Part shown: one piece after another, positions 35,364 to 43,399 of the stretch | How the letters are laid out: the number at the start of each line of letters is the position of its first letter | Numbering within the stretch: the stretch's first letter is position 1 | Assembly: GCF_002257565.1 (NCBI RefSeq) | Contig: NZ_CP022736.1 | Coordinates: 1,612,001 to 1,676,000 of the forward strand | DNA length: 64,000 nucleotides | Source of the DNA: Herbaspirillum sp. meg3 | Lineage (GTDB): Bacteria; Pseudomonadota; Gammaproteobacteria; Burkholderiales; Burkholderiaceae_D | Reading direction: 5' to 3' | Program-made: the position numbers and the translations under genes | Notes under the pieces: model-generated | Seen by the model: the letters and a program-made list of their open reading frames with translations, nothing else | What the model was told of the DNA's origin: nothing | Database searches by the model: none

Positions 35364-36365
35364 TTAAATTGCCATATTGTCAACTGCTAAGAATAGCTGT
35401 TCTAGCGAATCAAGAAAATCAGAATTTCCGCCAGGTATATTTTTTTCTTTTTGCAAAAGTACTTTTAACTTCATAAAGCGCGCTATGCGTGCAATCAAAT
35501 CGACATGTTGTGCACGCAGGTGCTCTCGCCATTCGATGACGGACTGGCCAAAGGAATCCTCTAAGACTTTGTCCATTGCCGAAGTGTCTCGTAATTTTTC
35601 CACAAATACATCGACATGGTGTTGCTGGCGCCGTTCTCTTACGGACTGTCCGAGGGAGCCCTCCTCAATTTTTCCAAGCATTTTTGTATCGGGATCATTT
35701 GCCGCTTCCCGTAACTTCTTCACAACGCTTTTTTTTGTTCCAACAAAATCAGGGGATATATCAAAAACGGACGTTTTCGCGGGGATTCGAAAAGACATTG
35801 ATCCAGGATCTTCACCGTACATTAAGCGGCAATAATCTTGAAGGACGGCATTAAGCTCGCAAACCAAGTCTTCTTTTTGATCTATTAGGGAATTGAGTAT
35901 ATTTATTAAAAAATGATATGCATCCAAAGGCTTTATATCGTCGACGCCAGAAATTTTTTCTGAATATTCTTCGCGGATGTTGGGCCAGAAATCGCTATTG
36001 GTTGCATAGGATATTTTGAGAAAGATGTCTTTGAGATTTTCAAAGTAGCGCTTGGCAGATGGCAGCGAAACCGCTTCAATGGCTCGGTCGCAATTGCTAC
36101 TAAAGCGACTTGGCGAAACAAAAATCTTGGTCGAAGATAAATTCAATTTGTAAAAACACCGTAGCTGGGGATCAGCGTACCCTGCGATGAGTGCAATATC
36201 TTCCTGTTTGTACTTTCTTGAGCTTTCTTTTTGAAGGATGCTCGTCAGTACATTGAATAACATCAAATGAGCTATCGGAACTACGGGAGGCGCTTTTCTG
36301 GCTCCGCCATATCCATAGTGGCGTGGCCGTTCTTTAGCTTCTCTTTTGTCATTTTGTTGATTCAT
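35364..36365 (-). CDS. Unknown protein with tandem ~35-residue repeats (333 aa)
   Basis: GGAG lies 5 nt before the ATG. No signal peptide or membrane helix. The C-terminal third has two degenerate repeats: residues about 217-254 (KKLREAANDP... GSLGQSVRERRQQHHVDVF) and about 257-291 (EKLRDTSAMD... SFGQSVIEWREHLRAQHVDLI), sharing KLR, GQSV and HVD positions. The N-terminal two thirds are helical. Family not recognised. Divergent from the HTH/rep-like genes, first gene at the left end of the element. Confidence 0.65.
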   Translation of the reverse strand: MNQQNDKREAKERPRHYGYGGARKAPPVVPIAHLMLFNVLTSILQKESSRKYKQEDIALIAGYADPQLRCFYKLNLSSTKIFVSPSRFSSNCDRAIEAVSLPSAKRYFENLKDIFLKISYATNSDFWPNIREEYSEKISGVDDIKPLDAYHFLINILNSLIDQKEDLVCELNAVLQDYCRLMYGEDPGSMSFRIPAKTSVFDISPDFVGTKKSVVKKLREAANDPDTKMLGKIEEGSLGQSVRERRQQHHVDVFVEKLRDTSAMDKVLEDSFGQSVIEWREHLRAQHVDLIARIARFMKLKVLLQKEKNIPGGNSDFLDSLEQLFLAVDNMAI

Positions 36366-36462
36366 ATTTTCTCCGTCGCTATGGACGCAACGAATTTTCC
36401 CCTACAGGCGTTGACATGCTTTTTATAAGCTTGCCATATCAAAAACGCTTTAAGAGGGCGAA

Positions 36463-36786
36463 ATGAAGGATTGTAAAAGAGACTATGAACTGGCAGCAAA
36501 AATTGCGTGCTTGCACGACGACATGCTAATTGGCAGCTTGGAATTAGCGGCATTCATGGGAGTTTCACGTATCTCAATTCAAGCCGGGAGTATTTCACTA
36601 CCTCCACGAGTAGCTGGAATGAATAAGCGACTGCAATGGCGATTGGGTGATGTGAGGGACTTTGTGCGATCACAGCAAACTCAGAAATCTCCCCCAGGGG
36701 TGCTTGGCAAGCGTGGTCGAGGTCGACCTACAAAAATTGAACAGGTTCGACAACTGAATCTTTCTCAGCAAAGCGAACTCGCATGA
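36463..36786 (+). CDS. Small HTH DNA-binding protein (AlpA/MerR-like helix)
   Basis: 107 residues. LIGSLELAAFMGVSRISIQAGSI is a HTH resembling the HTH_17/AlpA excisionase-type fold; the basic C-terminus (GKRGRGRPTKIEQVRQ) contains an AT-hook-like GRGRP. GAGGGCGAA precedes the ATG. The stop overlaps the next start as ATGA, so both are translationally coupled. A role as regulator or excisionase of the element, or in replication control, is plausible. Confidence 0.65.
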   Translation: MKDCKRDYELAAKIACLHDDMLIGSLELAAFMGVSRISIQAGSISLPPRVAGMNKRLQWRLGDVRDFVRSQQTQKSPPGVLGKRGRGRPTKIEQVRQLNLSQQSELA

Positions 36787-37604
36787 GTGGGGTAGAGACA
36801 CGTCCTGTGCCAATCATGATTCTTAGATGGCCAAAAATTCGAGATCTAATCACGCAACAGAAATTTATATATGTACATCTTTACCATCATCCAGACTCGA
36901 GTACATGTGGCTGTTACTTACTAGGGATTGAAAGCACGGCGGCTGATCTCGGCATGACTGCCAATACATTGCGAGACGCAATTGATGAATTTAGGCGTCG
37001 AGGGCTTCTGGATCTGGACAAGGACACTGGTGAGGTCTACGTAATAGATTGGCCTCGCTGGCATCTTTTTAAAACACCTGCAGCGCTCGGAGCTCTTCGA
37101 TCATCCGTAAATAGAATTCAAAGTAAAAAATTGTTGATAACTGTAAAAAACGCTTATAAATCAACACTCGACGGATGTAAGGGTAAGGATAAGGTTAAGG
37201 ATAAGGTTTCTTCTCTTGAAGAAGAAATGGATGGGCGTCTCGAAAGGCCTCAGAAGCAAAAGCAGGCGTTTGCAAAGCCATATAGGTCAGAGGCTGGAAT
37301 TTTATGTTGGACTGAAGATGACAAATTTTTTGCCGAAAATCTTCTCAAGGCATTCGGTAAGGAGATTATTCAAAAAACCGTGGCAGAACTTGAAACTGAA
37401 GGCGTTGAGCCATTACCTTCAAGGGTGTCCAAAATATTGAATCTAGTATCGTCGCCACTTCCCAAAGGCATTCCTAAAAACTGGTTGGTGTCAGATGATT
37501 TAACCATCTTAGCGGGAAACGCAATCGACCTTCAGGCAAGAAGAGGTGAGTCGATGGAGGCATATCGGCAGCGAATCAAGAATCAGATATACGCAAAATC
37601 TTGA
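36783..37604 (+). CDS. Replication-initiation-like winged-helix protein (273 aa)
   Basis: N-terminal winged-helix region (LRWPKIRDLITQQKFIYVHLYHHPDSSTCGCYLLGIESTAADLGMTANTLRDAIDEFRRRGLLDLDKDTGEVYVIDW), reminiscent of phage replication O/DnaT-like and plasmid Rep proteins, followed by a charged linker with an exact 12-bp tandem duplication (37185-37208) encoding KDKV twice, and a C-terminal helical domain. Coupled to the upstream HTH gene. May promote limited replication of the excised circle; not proven. Confidence 0.5.
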   Translation: MSGVETRPVPIMILRWPKIRDLITQQKFIYVHLYHHPDSSTCGCYLLGIESTAADLGMTANTLRDAIDEFRRRGLLDLDKDTGEVYVIDWPRWHLFKTPAALGALRSSVNRIQSKKLLITVKNAYKSTLDGCKGKDKVKDKVSSLEEEMDGRLERPQKQKQAFAKPYRSEAGILCWTEDDKFFAENLLKAFGKEIIQKTVAELETEGVEPLPSRVSKILNLVSSPLPKGIPKNWLVSDDLTILAGNAIDLQARRGESMEAYRQRIKNQIYAKS

Positions 37605-37611
37605 GAGCCTA

Positions 37612-37935
37612 TACGAGCTTACAGACCAGTACCTGGCCCGTAAGCTAGGTTAAGTGGTCGTAGCCGGCTATGAATCACAGCAAAGTTATCAAGGAAAAAT
37701 CTTTACGGCACGCCTCCGGCGTCATCATCACAGGGAGAATCGACGGCATGGTTAGTCACAGGGCGACAGGTAAAAGAAAGTCCGGCGCCGGAGGCGCGCC
37801 GTTAAGGTGCTTCTTTGCAGACGGGGGTGGTTTTGGGTCTTGGGGCCGCGCAGAGCGCGGATCCCGAACGAACTTTGCGAAGCAAAGTATCGTGAGCGAT
37901 ACTTCGCCGATCCCTCCGGTTGCTCGGTCGCCGAA
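37612..37935 (+). other. Candidate oriT: hairpin-rich region before the relaxase
   Basis: Non-coding in my reading. Inverted repeats: AGCTTAC / GTAAGCT (37616-37648 area), CGCCTCCGGCG / CGCCGGAGGCG (about 37711 and 37787), CCGCGC-AGA-GCGCGG (37846-37860), ACTTTGC-GAA-GCAAAGT (37872-37888) and AAGTATCG-TGAG-CGATACTT (37885-37904), the last two sharing bases so that they are alternative structures. Position just upstream of a MobV relaxase is where oriT lies in pMV158-like plasmids. The nick site cannot be identified by eye. Confidence 0.55.
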
Positions 37936-39201
37936 ATGACAACCAACTTCGCGGTCTTGACGCCGATCCGAAAGCTAAAAACAGTCAGGGATATTGGCGG
38001 AGCAGGGGCTCACAACGATCGGTCGCGGCCGCCACTTAATGCTCGTACAGTTCAGGGACGATCATTGCAGCCGAGGGTCTTGCATGGACCACCGATATCA
38101 CGAGAGCTTGTTCGATATGTTCGAGAGAAAATCTATCCACTCGCGCGGCGCAAAGACGCCGTATTAGCAGTGGAACAGATCATGAGTGCTTCGCCTGGTT
38201 ATTTTGGTCAGGATTGGCGGGAGGGTGATCCTCATGTGGAGATCTGGGTGGAAAAGGCAGCTCAATGGGCTAAGGCGACGCATGGAGATAATTTAATCTC
38301 TCTGGTTTTACATCTCGACGAGACGAATCCACACATTCATATGGTCTTCGTTCCGTTGATTGAAGGACGGCTATGTTGTAAGGATTACACATCAAGAAAA
38401 AGGCTGATTGGTTGGCAAACTAGTTATGCCAATAGTATGAGTAACTTCGGGCTTGAGCGAGGAATCCCAGCTTCCGTTTCGAAGGTGAAGGCAACAAGTT
38501 TGCAGGATTTCTATAGGGTGTTAAATGCCCCCTTACGGGATGCTCCAGAGGAGCCAAAATTAGCCCCCTATCCAACACGACCGCGGTTGAGCATTTTTCG
38601 TCCTGAATCAGTAATGATTGAACACGAGGCGAAATGTCAGCAAATCGCTGTCGCAAACCAGGTTCTAATTTCAAATTGGAAGGAGGAGCAGAGAAACTGG
38701 CTGTTTGCTGTTTCTGCGCACGCCAAGCAAGCAAAAATCAGCGAGATGCTACGAAACCAATTGTTTAAGGCACTCAAGGATCAGGAACAGTTGGTTTCGA
38801 AAAGGGGGGAGGAATTGGCGAAGATAGCGTTAGCGCCTCACAAAGACAAGTTAGACGAGCATTCCTTGGTGAAATCTGAAAACGAGGTTTTGAAAGCAAC
38901 CGTGGATTCACTGAGAACTAAGGCTGTAGCTCTCGATAAGGAAAAGATGATGCTGGCAAAAAACTTAGCTCAGATGATTAAGAAGGAGCATGCTGTGAAA
39001 CTAGCTCATCTTATGGAAGTATCTCTGGTTGGAGGAAAGGCAGACATTTTCGATGCTCTACTTAGAGACGGCCGTGCTGAAAATTTTTATGAAGCGGTGG
39101 TACAAGTCACGGAACGAATTAACATTCGAGATGGCATTGACCTCTATGAAATCGCGGAATGGATCGGCGATTATCAACAGGCTAATTCTGGCGAAGGATA
39201 G
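37936..39201 (+). CDS. mobV: MobV-family (Mob_Pre) relaxase
   Basis: 421 residues from the ATG at 37936; the longer frame reads through the oriT hairpins and is rejected. Cleaves one strand at oriT and pilots it into the recipient. Motif I is GAHNDRSRPP (H26-N-D-R29), where MobM of pMV158 has its nucleophilic His; motif III is HLDETNPHIHMVFVP (H126, D128, E129, H133, H135), the metal-binding HxDExxPHxH. The C-terminal half is a long coiled coil (about 230-380). No other mob gene and no VirD4-like coupling protein are present. Confidence 0.9.
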   Translation: MTTNFAVLTPIRKLKTVRDIGGAGAHNDRSRPPLNARTVQGRSLQPRVLHGPPISRELVRYVREKIYPLARRKDAVLAVEQIMSASPGYFGQDWREGDPHVEIWVEKAAQWAKATHGDNLISLVLHLDETNPHIHMVFVPLIEGRLCCKDYTSRKRLIGWQTSYANSMSNFGLERGIPASVSKVKATSLQDFYRVLNAPLRDAPEEPKLAPYPTRPRLSIFRPESVMIEHEAKCQQIAVANQVLISNWKEEQRNWLFAVSAHAKQAKISEMLRNQLFKALKDQEQLVSKRGEELAKIALAPHKDKLDEHSLVKSENEVLKATVDSLRTKAVALDKEKMMLAKNLAQMIKKEHAVKLAHLMEVSLVGGKADIFDALLRDGRAENFYEAVVQVTERINIRDGIDLYEIAEWIGDYQQANSGEG

Positions 39202-39279
39202 CTTGTGCCAGGGTGGTAAAGTATAGAAGAATCTAAGTCACTAATTTTAAGTTCTTTTAGCCTCTAGGATAAAAAAATA

Positions 39280-39714
39280 ATGCCAAATCAGATCAAAACG
39301 TTAGATGTGCCAATTGCAGTTGTTCCTGGTGGAAAAATCCGGATGTATGAAGATCAAGCTTTTGGGGCTACTACTTATAACGGGAGTGTTGATTTCGGAG
39401 AATGGAAACTAGTCCATGCATCATCGGGAAAAATTTTAGAATGGCTGAAATCTAGCCGTTTTAATAACTTCAGTTTCGGAGATCCAGACATTGGATTTGT
39501 GCCATATCCTGATAAATGGAAAAAACTGGAAAGTTTAAAGTCCGGTCAACATCGCGATCTCGAAATCACGGTTGTGTGGGAGCATCAACCGGGGCTCTAC
39601 GAATTCATGAACGGTCGTCATCGTGCAATGTGGCTTGCATTTCATGATGCTGAGTTTGTGCCTATTTTGGTACCACCACATCAAGTTGCGCATTTTAAGG
39701 CGATACTGGAATAA
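39280..39714 (+). CDS. Hypothetical protein with ParB/Srx-like GRHR motif (144 aa)
   Basis: AGGATAAAAAAATA precedes the ATG. The sequence NGRHRAMWLAFHDAEFVPILVPP at the C-terminus resembles the Srx/ParB-like box (xGRHRxxA...G...VPvxv). The rest is a small alpha/beta domain with a probable ligand loop (PGGKIRMYEDQ). Similar proteins have been called plasmid fertility-inhibition-like; I cannot confirm. It is downstream of the relaxase on the same strand and may modulate transfer. Confidence 0.6.
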   Translation: MPNQIKTLDVPIAVVPGGKIRMYEDQAFGATTYNGSVDFGEWKLVHASSGKILEWLKSSRFNNFSFGDPDIGFVPYPDKWKKLESLKSGQHRDLEITVVWEHQPGLYEFMNGRHRAMWLAFHDAEFVPILVPPHQVAHFKAILE

Positions 39715-39929
39715 CCCCCGGACCCCGTTGCGAGATCATCGATTGTGAACAAAAAATCAAAAAACTAAGGCTATGTTTAATCGAAGAGTTCGATGAGTCG
39801 GAACATTAAAAAGTCGACTGCAGTGGGTTTTGTAGTTTTTAAATTAGAACTTTGGCAGATACAAGGTGCTGCGAAATCCACCTAGGATTTTGACCGGAAT
39901 AGGTTGCTTGGCAATGAGAAGGGGGAGGG
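39715..39929. other. AT-rich intergenic region
   Basis: 215 bp with no convincing gene. It should hold the promoter of the TIR-like gene, which has its own strong ribosome site. Confidence 0.5.
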
Positions 39930-41168
39930 ATGAGGAGAACGGTTTTTTACTCTTGGCAGTCGGATTTGCCATCAAATCAAAATAGAAACTTAATCCAAGA
40001 TTCACTGGAACGCGCTCTACGTACGATTGCGAGAGACCAAGATACTCTCATTGAGCCAGTTATGGATCGTGATACCGCGAACTTGCTTGGGTCTCCAGAC
40101 ATCGCAAATAGTATTCTTGCAAAAATTGCGATGGCTGACGTCTTCGTTGCTGATGTTAGTATAGTTTTGTCGAGTCCTACACGCCACATGCCCAATCCCA
40201 ACGTGTTGGTAGAAATAGGGTACGCGGTTGCTGAACTCGGATGGAATAACGTATTGTTGGTTCAGAACGTTGCGTTCGGTGGTCCCGAAGTCTTACCGTT
40301 TGATCTTCGAGGAAGACGAACCGTCGTTTACGATACATCTGGGGACTCCACACGAGCAGAAATTAGAGGGCAGCTGCAAGGCCGGCTGGAAATAGCCCTT
40401 CGTGACGCTTTGGCGAATGGGACAGCCCGAGGTCTACCCTCGGGAAGGGACGCAAATCTCTGGTGGGGAAAGTGGGAGTTGAATGTCGTTGACACTTTTG
40501 GGGGAGAACTCTTTATCCGAGAGGTGGGGCCAACAGGTTTTTTGTTTGAATTAAAGGTTTTTCATGGATCACACTCAGGACAGATTACTGCGTATGCTCG
40601 CATTGTCTCGAATGATCTCGCTTATAGCCGAATCGAGAACGATGAGGATGAGGCGGATGGAGAAATAGTATTTCGAAGAAAAGGTGGTGATGGTAGGCGC
40701 ATCATTGACATCGAAGAAACTATGCCTTGCGTCCGTTATCGAGGGGTGCGTGCATATTTTGGTGGGCGATTTACTAAACGCTATGAGCCTTGGTTTGACG
40801 CAGGGTATATGAATGAGCTAGAGATAATGCGTCTCTACTTGTTGGTCGGAGTGCATATCGATGGATTAAGGCGTTGTACCGGTGACATCGGAGAGACCAA
40901 GTGTCTTGACGCGGATATTCACGGCAAAGCTGTTTGGGGCGGTGTCGCAGGACTTTATACTGATATGGAAAGTATTGTTCTGTACGATGAAGAGGGGCGA
41001 CTCTGGGCAGCTTACATTGACGAATCTCTAGTGAGATATTTCACGAATGTACCAACTTATAGAATGCGGCTACCGGAAACGATTGAACACTGGCGCAGCC
41101 GCTTTCCCGAAAAAAAAATTATCTACTGCGATCCCGTTTTGATGAGTTCTTCCTGGGCTGAGAGTTAG
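39930..41168 (+). CDS. TIR-like nucleotide-binding/NADase domain fused to a beta-rich lipocalin-like domain
   Basis: 412 residues with GGGGGAGGG just before the ATG. Residues 1-160 are a TIR-like/nucleoside-deoxyribosyltransferase-like fold: RRTVFYSWQSDLPSNQNR, LIEPVMDRDT, SPDIANSILAKIAMADVFVADVS and PNPNVLVEIGYAVAELGW, the last with a candidate catalytic Glu (E95). Residues about 178-285 look like a beta-barrel (WWGKWELNV, GSHSGQITAYARI, GEIVFRRK, IDIEETMPCVRYRG, FGGRFTKRY), the pattern of small lipocalin-like sensors. The last 120 residues are unassigned. Such TIR-like proteins are common in anti-phage islands; here the domain pair and role are inferred. Confidence 0.7.
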   Translation: MRRTVFYSWQSDLPSNQNRNLIQDSLERALRTIARDQDTLIEPVMDRDTANLLGSPDIANSILAKIAMADVFVADVSIVLSSPTRHMPNPNVLVEIGYAVAELGWNNVLLVQNVAFGGPEVLPFDLRGRRTVVYDTSGDSTRAEIRGQLQGRLEIALRDALANGTARGLPSGRDANLWWGKWELNVVDTFGGELFIREVGPTGFLFELKVFHGSHSGQITAYARIVSNDLAYSRIENDEDEADGEIVFRRKGGDGRRIIDIEETMPCVRYRGVRAYFGGRFTKRYEPWFDAGYMNELEIMRLYLLVGVHIDGLRRCTGDIGETKCLDADIHGKAVWGGVAGLYTDMESIVLYDEEGRLWAAYIDESLVRYFTNVPTYRMRLPETIEHWRSRFPEKKIIYCDPVLMSSSWAES

Positions 41169-41189
41169 TGTTAGGCATCCTGTCGTTAG

Positions 41190-41594
41190 TCAGGCGCTAG
41201 GGATTGGCGTGGGTTGCGCTGCTAGCGTAACAGGAAGCAATAGTGAGGCCAGGTCACTTCCATTCGCTGAAAGCACAAATGACAATTCGCCTGCTTCTTC
41301 TAATGGCATACCAGCAAGAGATATTACGGATCGTGCGAAGGGTTTTGATTCAAATTTGATTATTACAGGGAATTCACCTATTACTCTACCGTTAAGGCGA
41401 ATAGTCAAGTGACACTCAAGTGTGTCAGGATCGGCAGCTTCTCTCATTCCAACCCAGATTATATTCACTTGGGGAACATAGAATGGAAGCGACGTTACTC
41501 CAAACTGTTCAATTACCTCGATGAGCGTAAGCGAATTAGTTATCGAATCAACGATTGCAGATTTGGCGCAGATGAAGTGTTTACTCGTGATCAC
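41190..41594 (-). CDS. Small beta-sandwich protein (134 aa), third gene of a three-gene operon
   Basis: GTG start whose bases overlap the stop of the upstream gene as GTGA. Mostly beta-strand: SKHFICAKSAIVDSITNSLTLIEVIEQFGVTSLPFYVPQVNIIWV, LTIRLNGRVIGEFPVII, ELSFVLSANGSDLASLLLPV. The pattern resembles the DUF6941-type family of unknown function. It could be an immunity or sensor component of the operon. No catalytic motif visible. Confidence 0.6.
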   Translation of the reverse strand: MITSKHFICAKSAIVDSITNSLTLIEVIEQFGVTSLPFYVPQVNIIWVGMREAADPDTLECHLTIRLNGRVIGEFPVIIKFESKPFARSVISLAGMPLEEAGELSFVLSANGSDLASLLLPVTLAAQPTPIPSA

Positions 41595-42040
41595 TGGTGG
41601 CTCTGTTCAAAAGTTTTGGTGAAGTGAGTAGTCGTATCTGTCTTTGGTGGTGCAATTGGTCGAGGAAAGAAATGAAAACTTTCGTAAGCGGTTGTTGGTC
41701 TTAGAAATTTTTCAGCAGCATTAAGCAATACAAGTTCTTTTATCCAGGGAATATTGGAATTTGTTAACGCTAAACTAGTGTTCTGATCTAATGCTAGCTC
41801 ATCATTTTTAGAAAAAATAGCGAACAATAATAAATAAATTTCAGTCGCTTTCTCGATGTGACCATCGAAATCTCTTACTTTCTCGTTTATGGCGCTTACC
41901 AATTCAGCAGAACTATAGGCTTTGCTCAGATATTCGGCTAAAGGGTGACTCCTCAATCTTATTCGGAGAAAATTTGAGGTGTTAGCGATGGAGACGCTAG
42001 TCATTGCATCCAATAGCAGATTTTTGTCGAACGTTATCAT
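41591..42040 (-). CDS. Unknown protein (about 149 aa), second gene of the operon
   Basis: Helical cytoplasmic protein with no motif I recognise: RSHPLAEYLSKAYSSAELVSAINEKVRDFDGHIEKATEIYLLLFAIFSKND, ending FFPRPIAPPKTDTT. Possible starts are a TTG at 42046 or the ATG at 42040 used here. Flanked within 10 bp by the peptidase-like gene upstream and the beta-sandwich gene downstream, so one transcript. Confidence 0.55.
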   Translation of the reverse strand: MITFDKNLLLDAMTSVSIANTSNFLRIRLRSHPLAEYLSKAYSSAELVSAINEKVRDFDGHIEKATEIYLLLFAIFSKNDELALDQNTSLALTNSNIPWIKELVLLNAAEKFLRPTTAYESFHFFPRPIAPPKTDTTTHFTKTFEQSHQ

Positions 42041-42049
42041 TTTCAATTT

Positions 42050-42550
42050 TTATATGCTGGTAATAATTTGAGAGAAAGTCGCAGTTTCCATGCCTCGATC
42101 TACTCTATAAAACGAAAACGTAGGCCCGTACGGACAGTCGTGAGCCCAATGCAAATACTCCGCGCCATTGGCACCCCATTTACTCACAACTCGATAACTT
42201 CTAAGATCTATTCCCGTAACGTCCACTACCACGCCGGAGTGAATAGCTTCCCCTTCTTGATAATAGATTATCACATCCCCCGCGAGGACCTCGGTATTCT
42301 GGAGTAATTGATACTTGTCATCCTTGAGAATCGTAGCAATCGCATCGGGAGAATCTATACATGTTCTTCGAGCTCCAAAAGTTAGTCCGTGGCAATTATA
42401 GAACCCGCTTAGAGCTGTTCTGCGTATAGCCGAACTATGCGTGTTTTCATGAAAACTTGCTAATCGCTCTTCATTTCCATGTAGAAATGAGTTCTGCTGG
42501 TTCGGAATCGGCCATCTTTCAGCTGTCTCCATATGAATGTTCGCAGTCAT
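42050..42550 (-). CDS. NlpC/P60-like cysteine-peptidase-fold protein (166 aa)
   Basis: AGGGGAAGC precedes the ATG. Candidate catalytic residues: Cys53 in YNCHGLTFGARR, His104 in GDVIIYYQEGEAIHSGVVVDV, then VSKWGANGAEYLHWAHDCPYG with further His and a polar residue. Cys at the start of a helix followed by a GDVxxY strand and a HSGxV strand is the NlpC/P60 order. No signal peptide, so it acts in the cytoplasm unless exported otherwise. First gene of a three-gene operon; could be an effector or a toxin-like hydrolase. Confidence 0.6.
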   Translation of the reverse strand: MTANIHMETAERWPIPNQQNSFLHGNEERLASFHENTHSSAIRRTALSGFYNCHGLTFGARRTCIDSPDAIATILKDDKYQLLQNTEVLAGDVIIYYQEGEAIHSGVVVDVTGIDLRSYRVVSKWGANGAEYLHWAHDCPYGPTFSFYRVDRGMETATFSQIITSI

Positions 42551-42610
42551 AAAACAAGCTTCCCCTAACCTCTATTTTTCTAATTAAGCGTCCAGATATT
42601 TTTCATACTG

Positions 42611-43345
42611 TTAAGTATGTTTTTTGAAGATTATTGTGAATCCGTTTGACATTACTTTACCTTTTCTATGAACAATTTGTTTATAGATGCGCGGGTAAAA
42701 AAAACGATAAGAGAGATTTTTGTCAAACGGCCTAGGACTTCCGTACTCGATTCGTTCAACAAACGATTGGGATTTGAAATCTTCAAGAATAAGTTCTGCC
42801 AAATAGGAACGGTAGTTTTTGCGGGGATCCGCAGAGTGCAGTAATGGCGATTCAAATTTGCAGTAACGTACATCATAGCGTTGAATATGTTTGCCGCATT
42901 CTAATAGAGACTGTCTAAAAAAACGAACGGAATAGGAGCGGCTCCAGGGCGTAAGTCCTAAGATCCGGAAAGGGAGGAGTGCCATAGATGAGAATATCCA
43001 GCCAATTACTAGAGCAATCCAATTTCCTTTTGGAAGAGTGGTTAAATGAATACTAACTTTCTGGACTCCGTCAATGCGGAGATTAATTGCCGGTGCCGTA
43101 GGATGGAAGCGCAGCGTCGAGAAAAAAATAATAAATGTGGGAATGAGAGTAAGCATTACTACGGCAAGCCGTACTTGGGGGTAGTACCAAGGAATCCAAT
43201 GTTGAGAGATATAGATGGTAGTGATTCCAACTCCCGTATAGGTTAAAAAAACAAGAGCTAGGTGATAAAGTCGGCCAACTTTCGCCATTGCTTCGCCAAG
43301 TTTCCACCATAGTTTTAATACCAAATCCAAGTCGATTTCCTTCAC
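42611..43345 (-). CDS. Two-to-three-TM membrane protein of unknown function (244 aa)
   Basis: GTG start. Hydrophobic segments at about 28-47, 57-77 and 108-127 separated by short loops, then a basic cytoplasmic domain of about 115 residues (RSYSVRFFRQSLLECGKHIQRYDVRY... SFVERIEYGSPRPFDKNLSYRFFYPRIYKQIVHRKGK). No family recognised. Next to another membrane protein gene on the same strand, 55 bp away. Confidence 0.55.
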   Translation of the reverse strand: MKEIDLDLVLKLWWKLGEAMAKVGRLYHLALVFLTYTGVGITTIYISQHWIPWYYPQVRLAVVMLTLIPTFIIFFSTLRFHPTAPAINLRIDGVQKVSIHLTTLPKGNWIALVIGWIFSSMALLPFRILGLTPWSRSYSVRFFRQSLLECGKHIQRYDVRYCKFESPLLHSADPRKNYRSYLAELILEDFKSQSFVERIEYGSPRPFDKNLSYRFFYPRIYKQIVHRKGKVMSNGFTIIFKKHT

Positions 43346-43399
43346 ACCGCAGCGCTCGAAAAAACATCAATAGGGCAATTTAAAATTCTTTTACCCTAG

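Noticed and set aside
37670..37939. 89-codon frame ending in ATGA with the relaxase start
   Set aside because: It runs through the hairpin-rich candidate oriT, has no ribosome site and low-complexity composition. Coupling to the relaxase cannot be excluded, so it is only noted.
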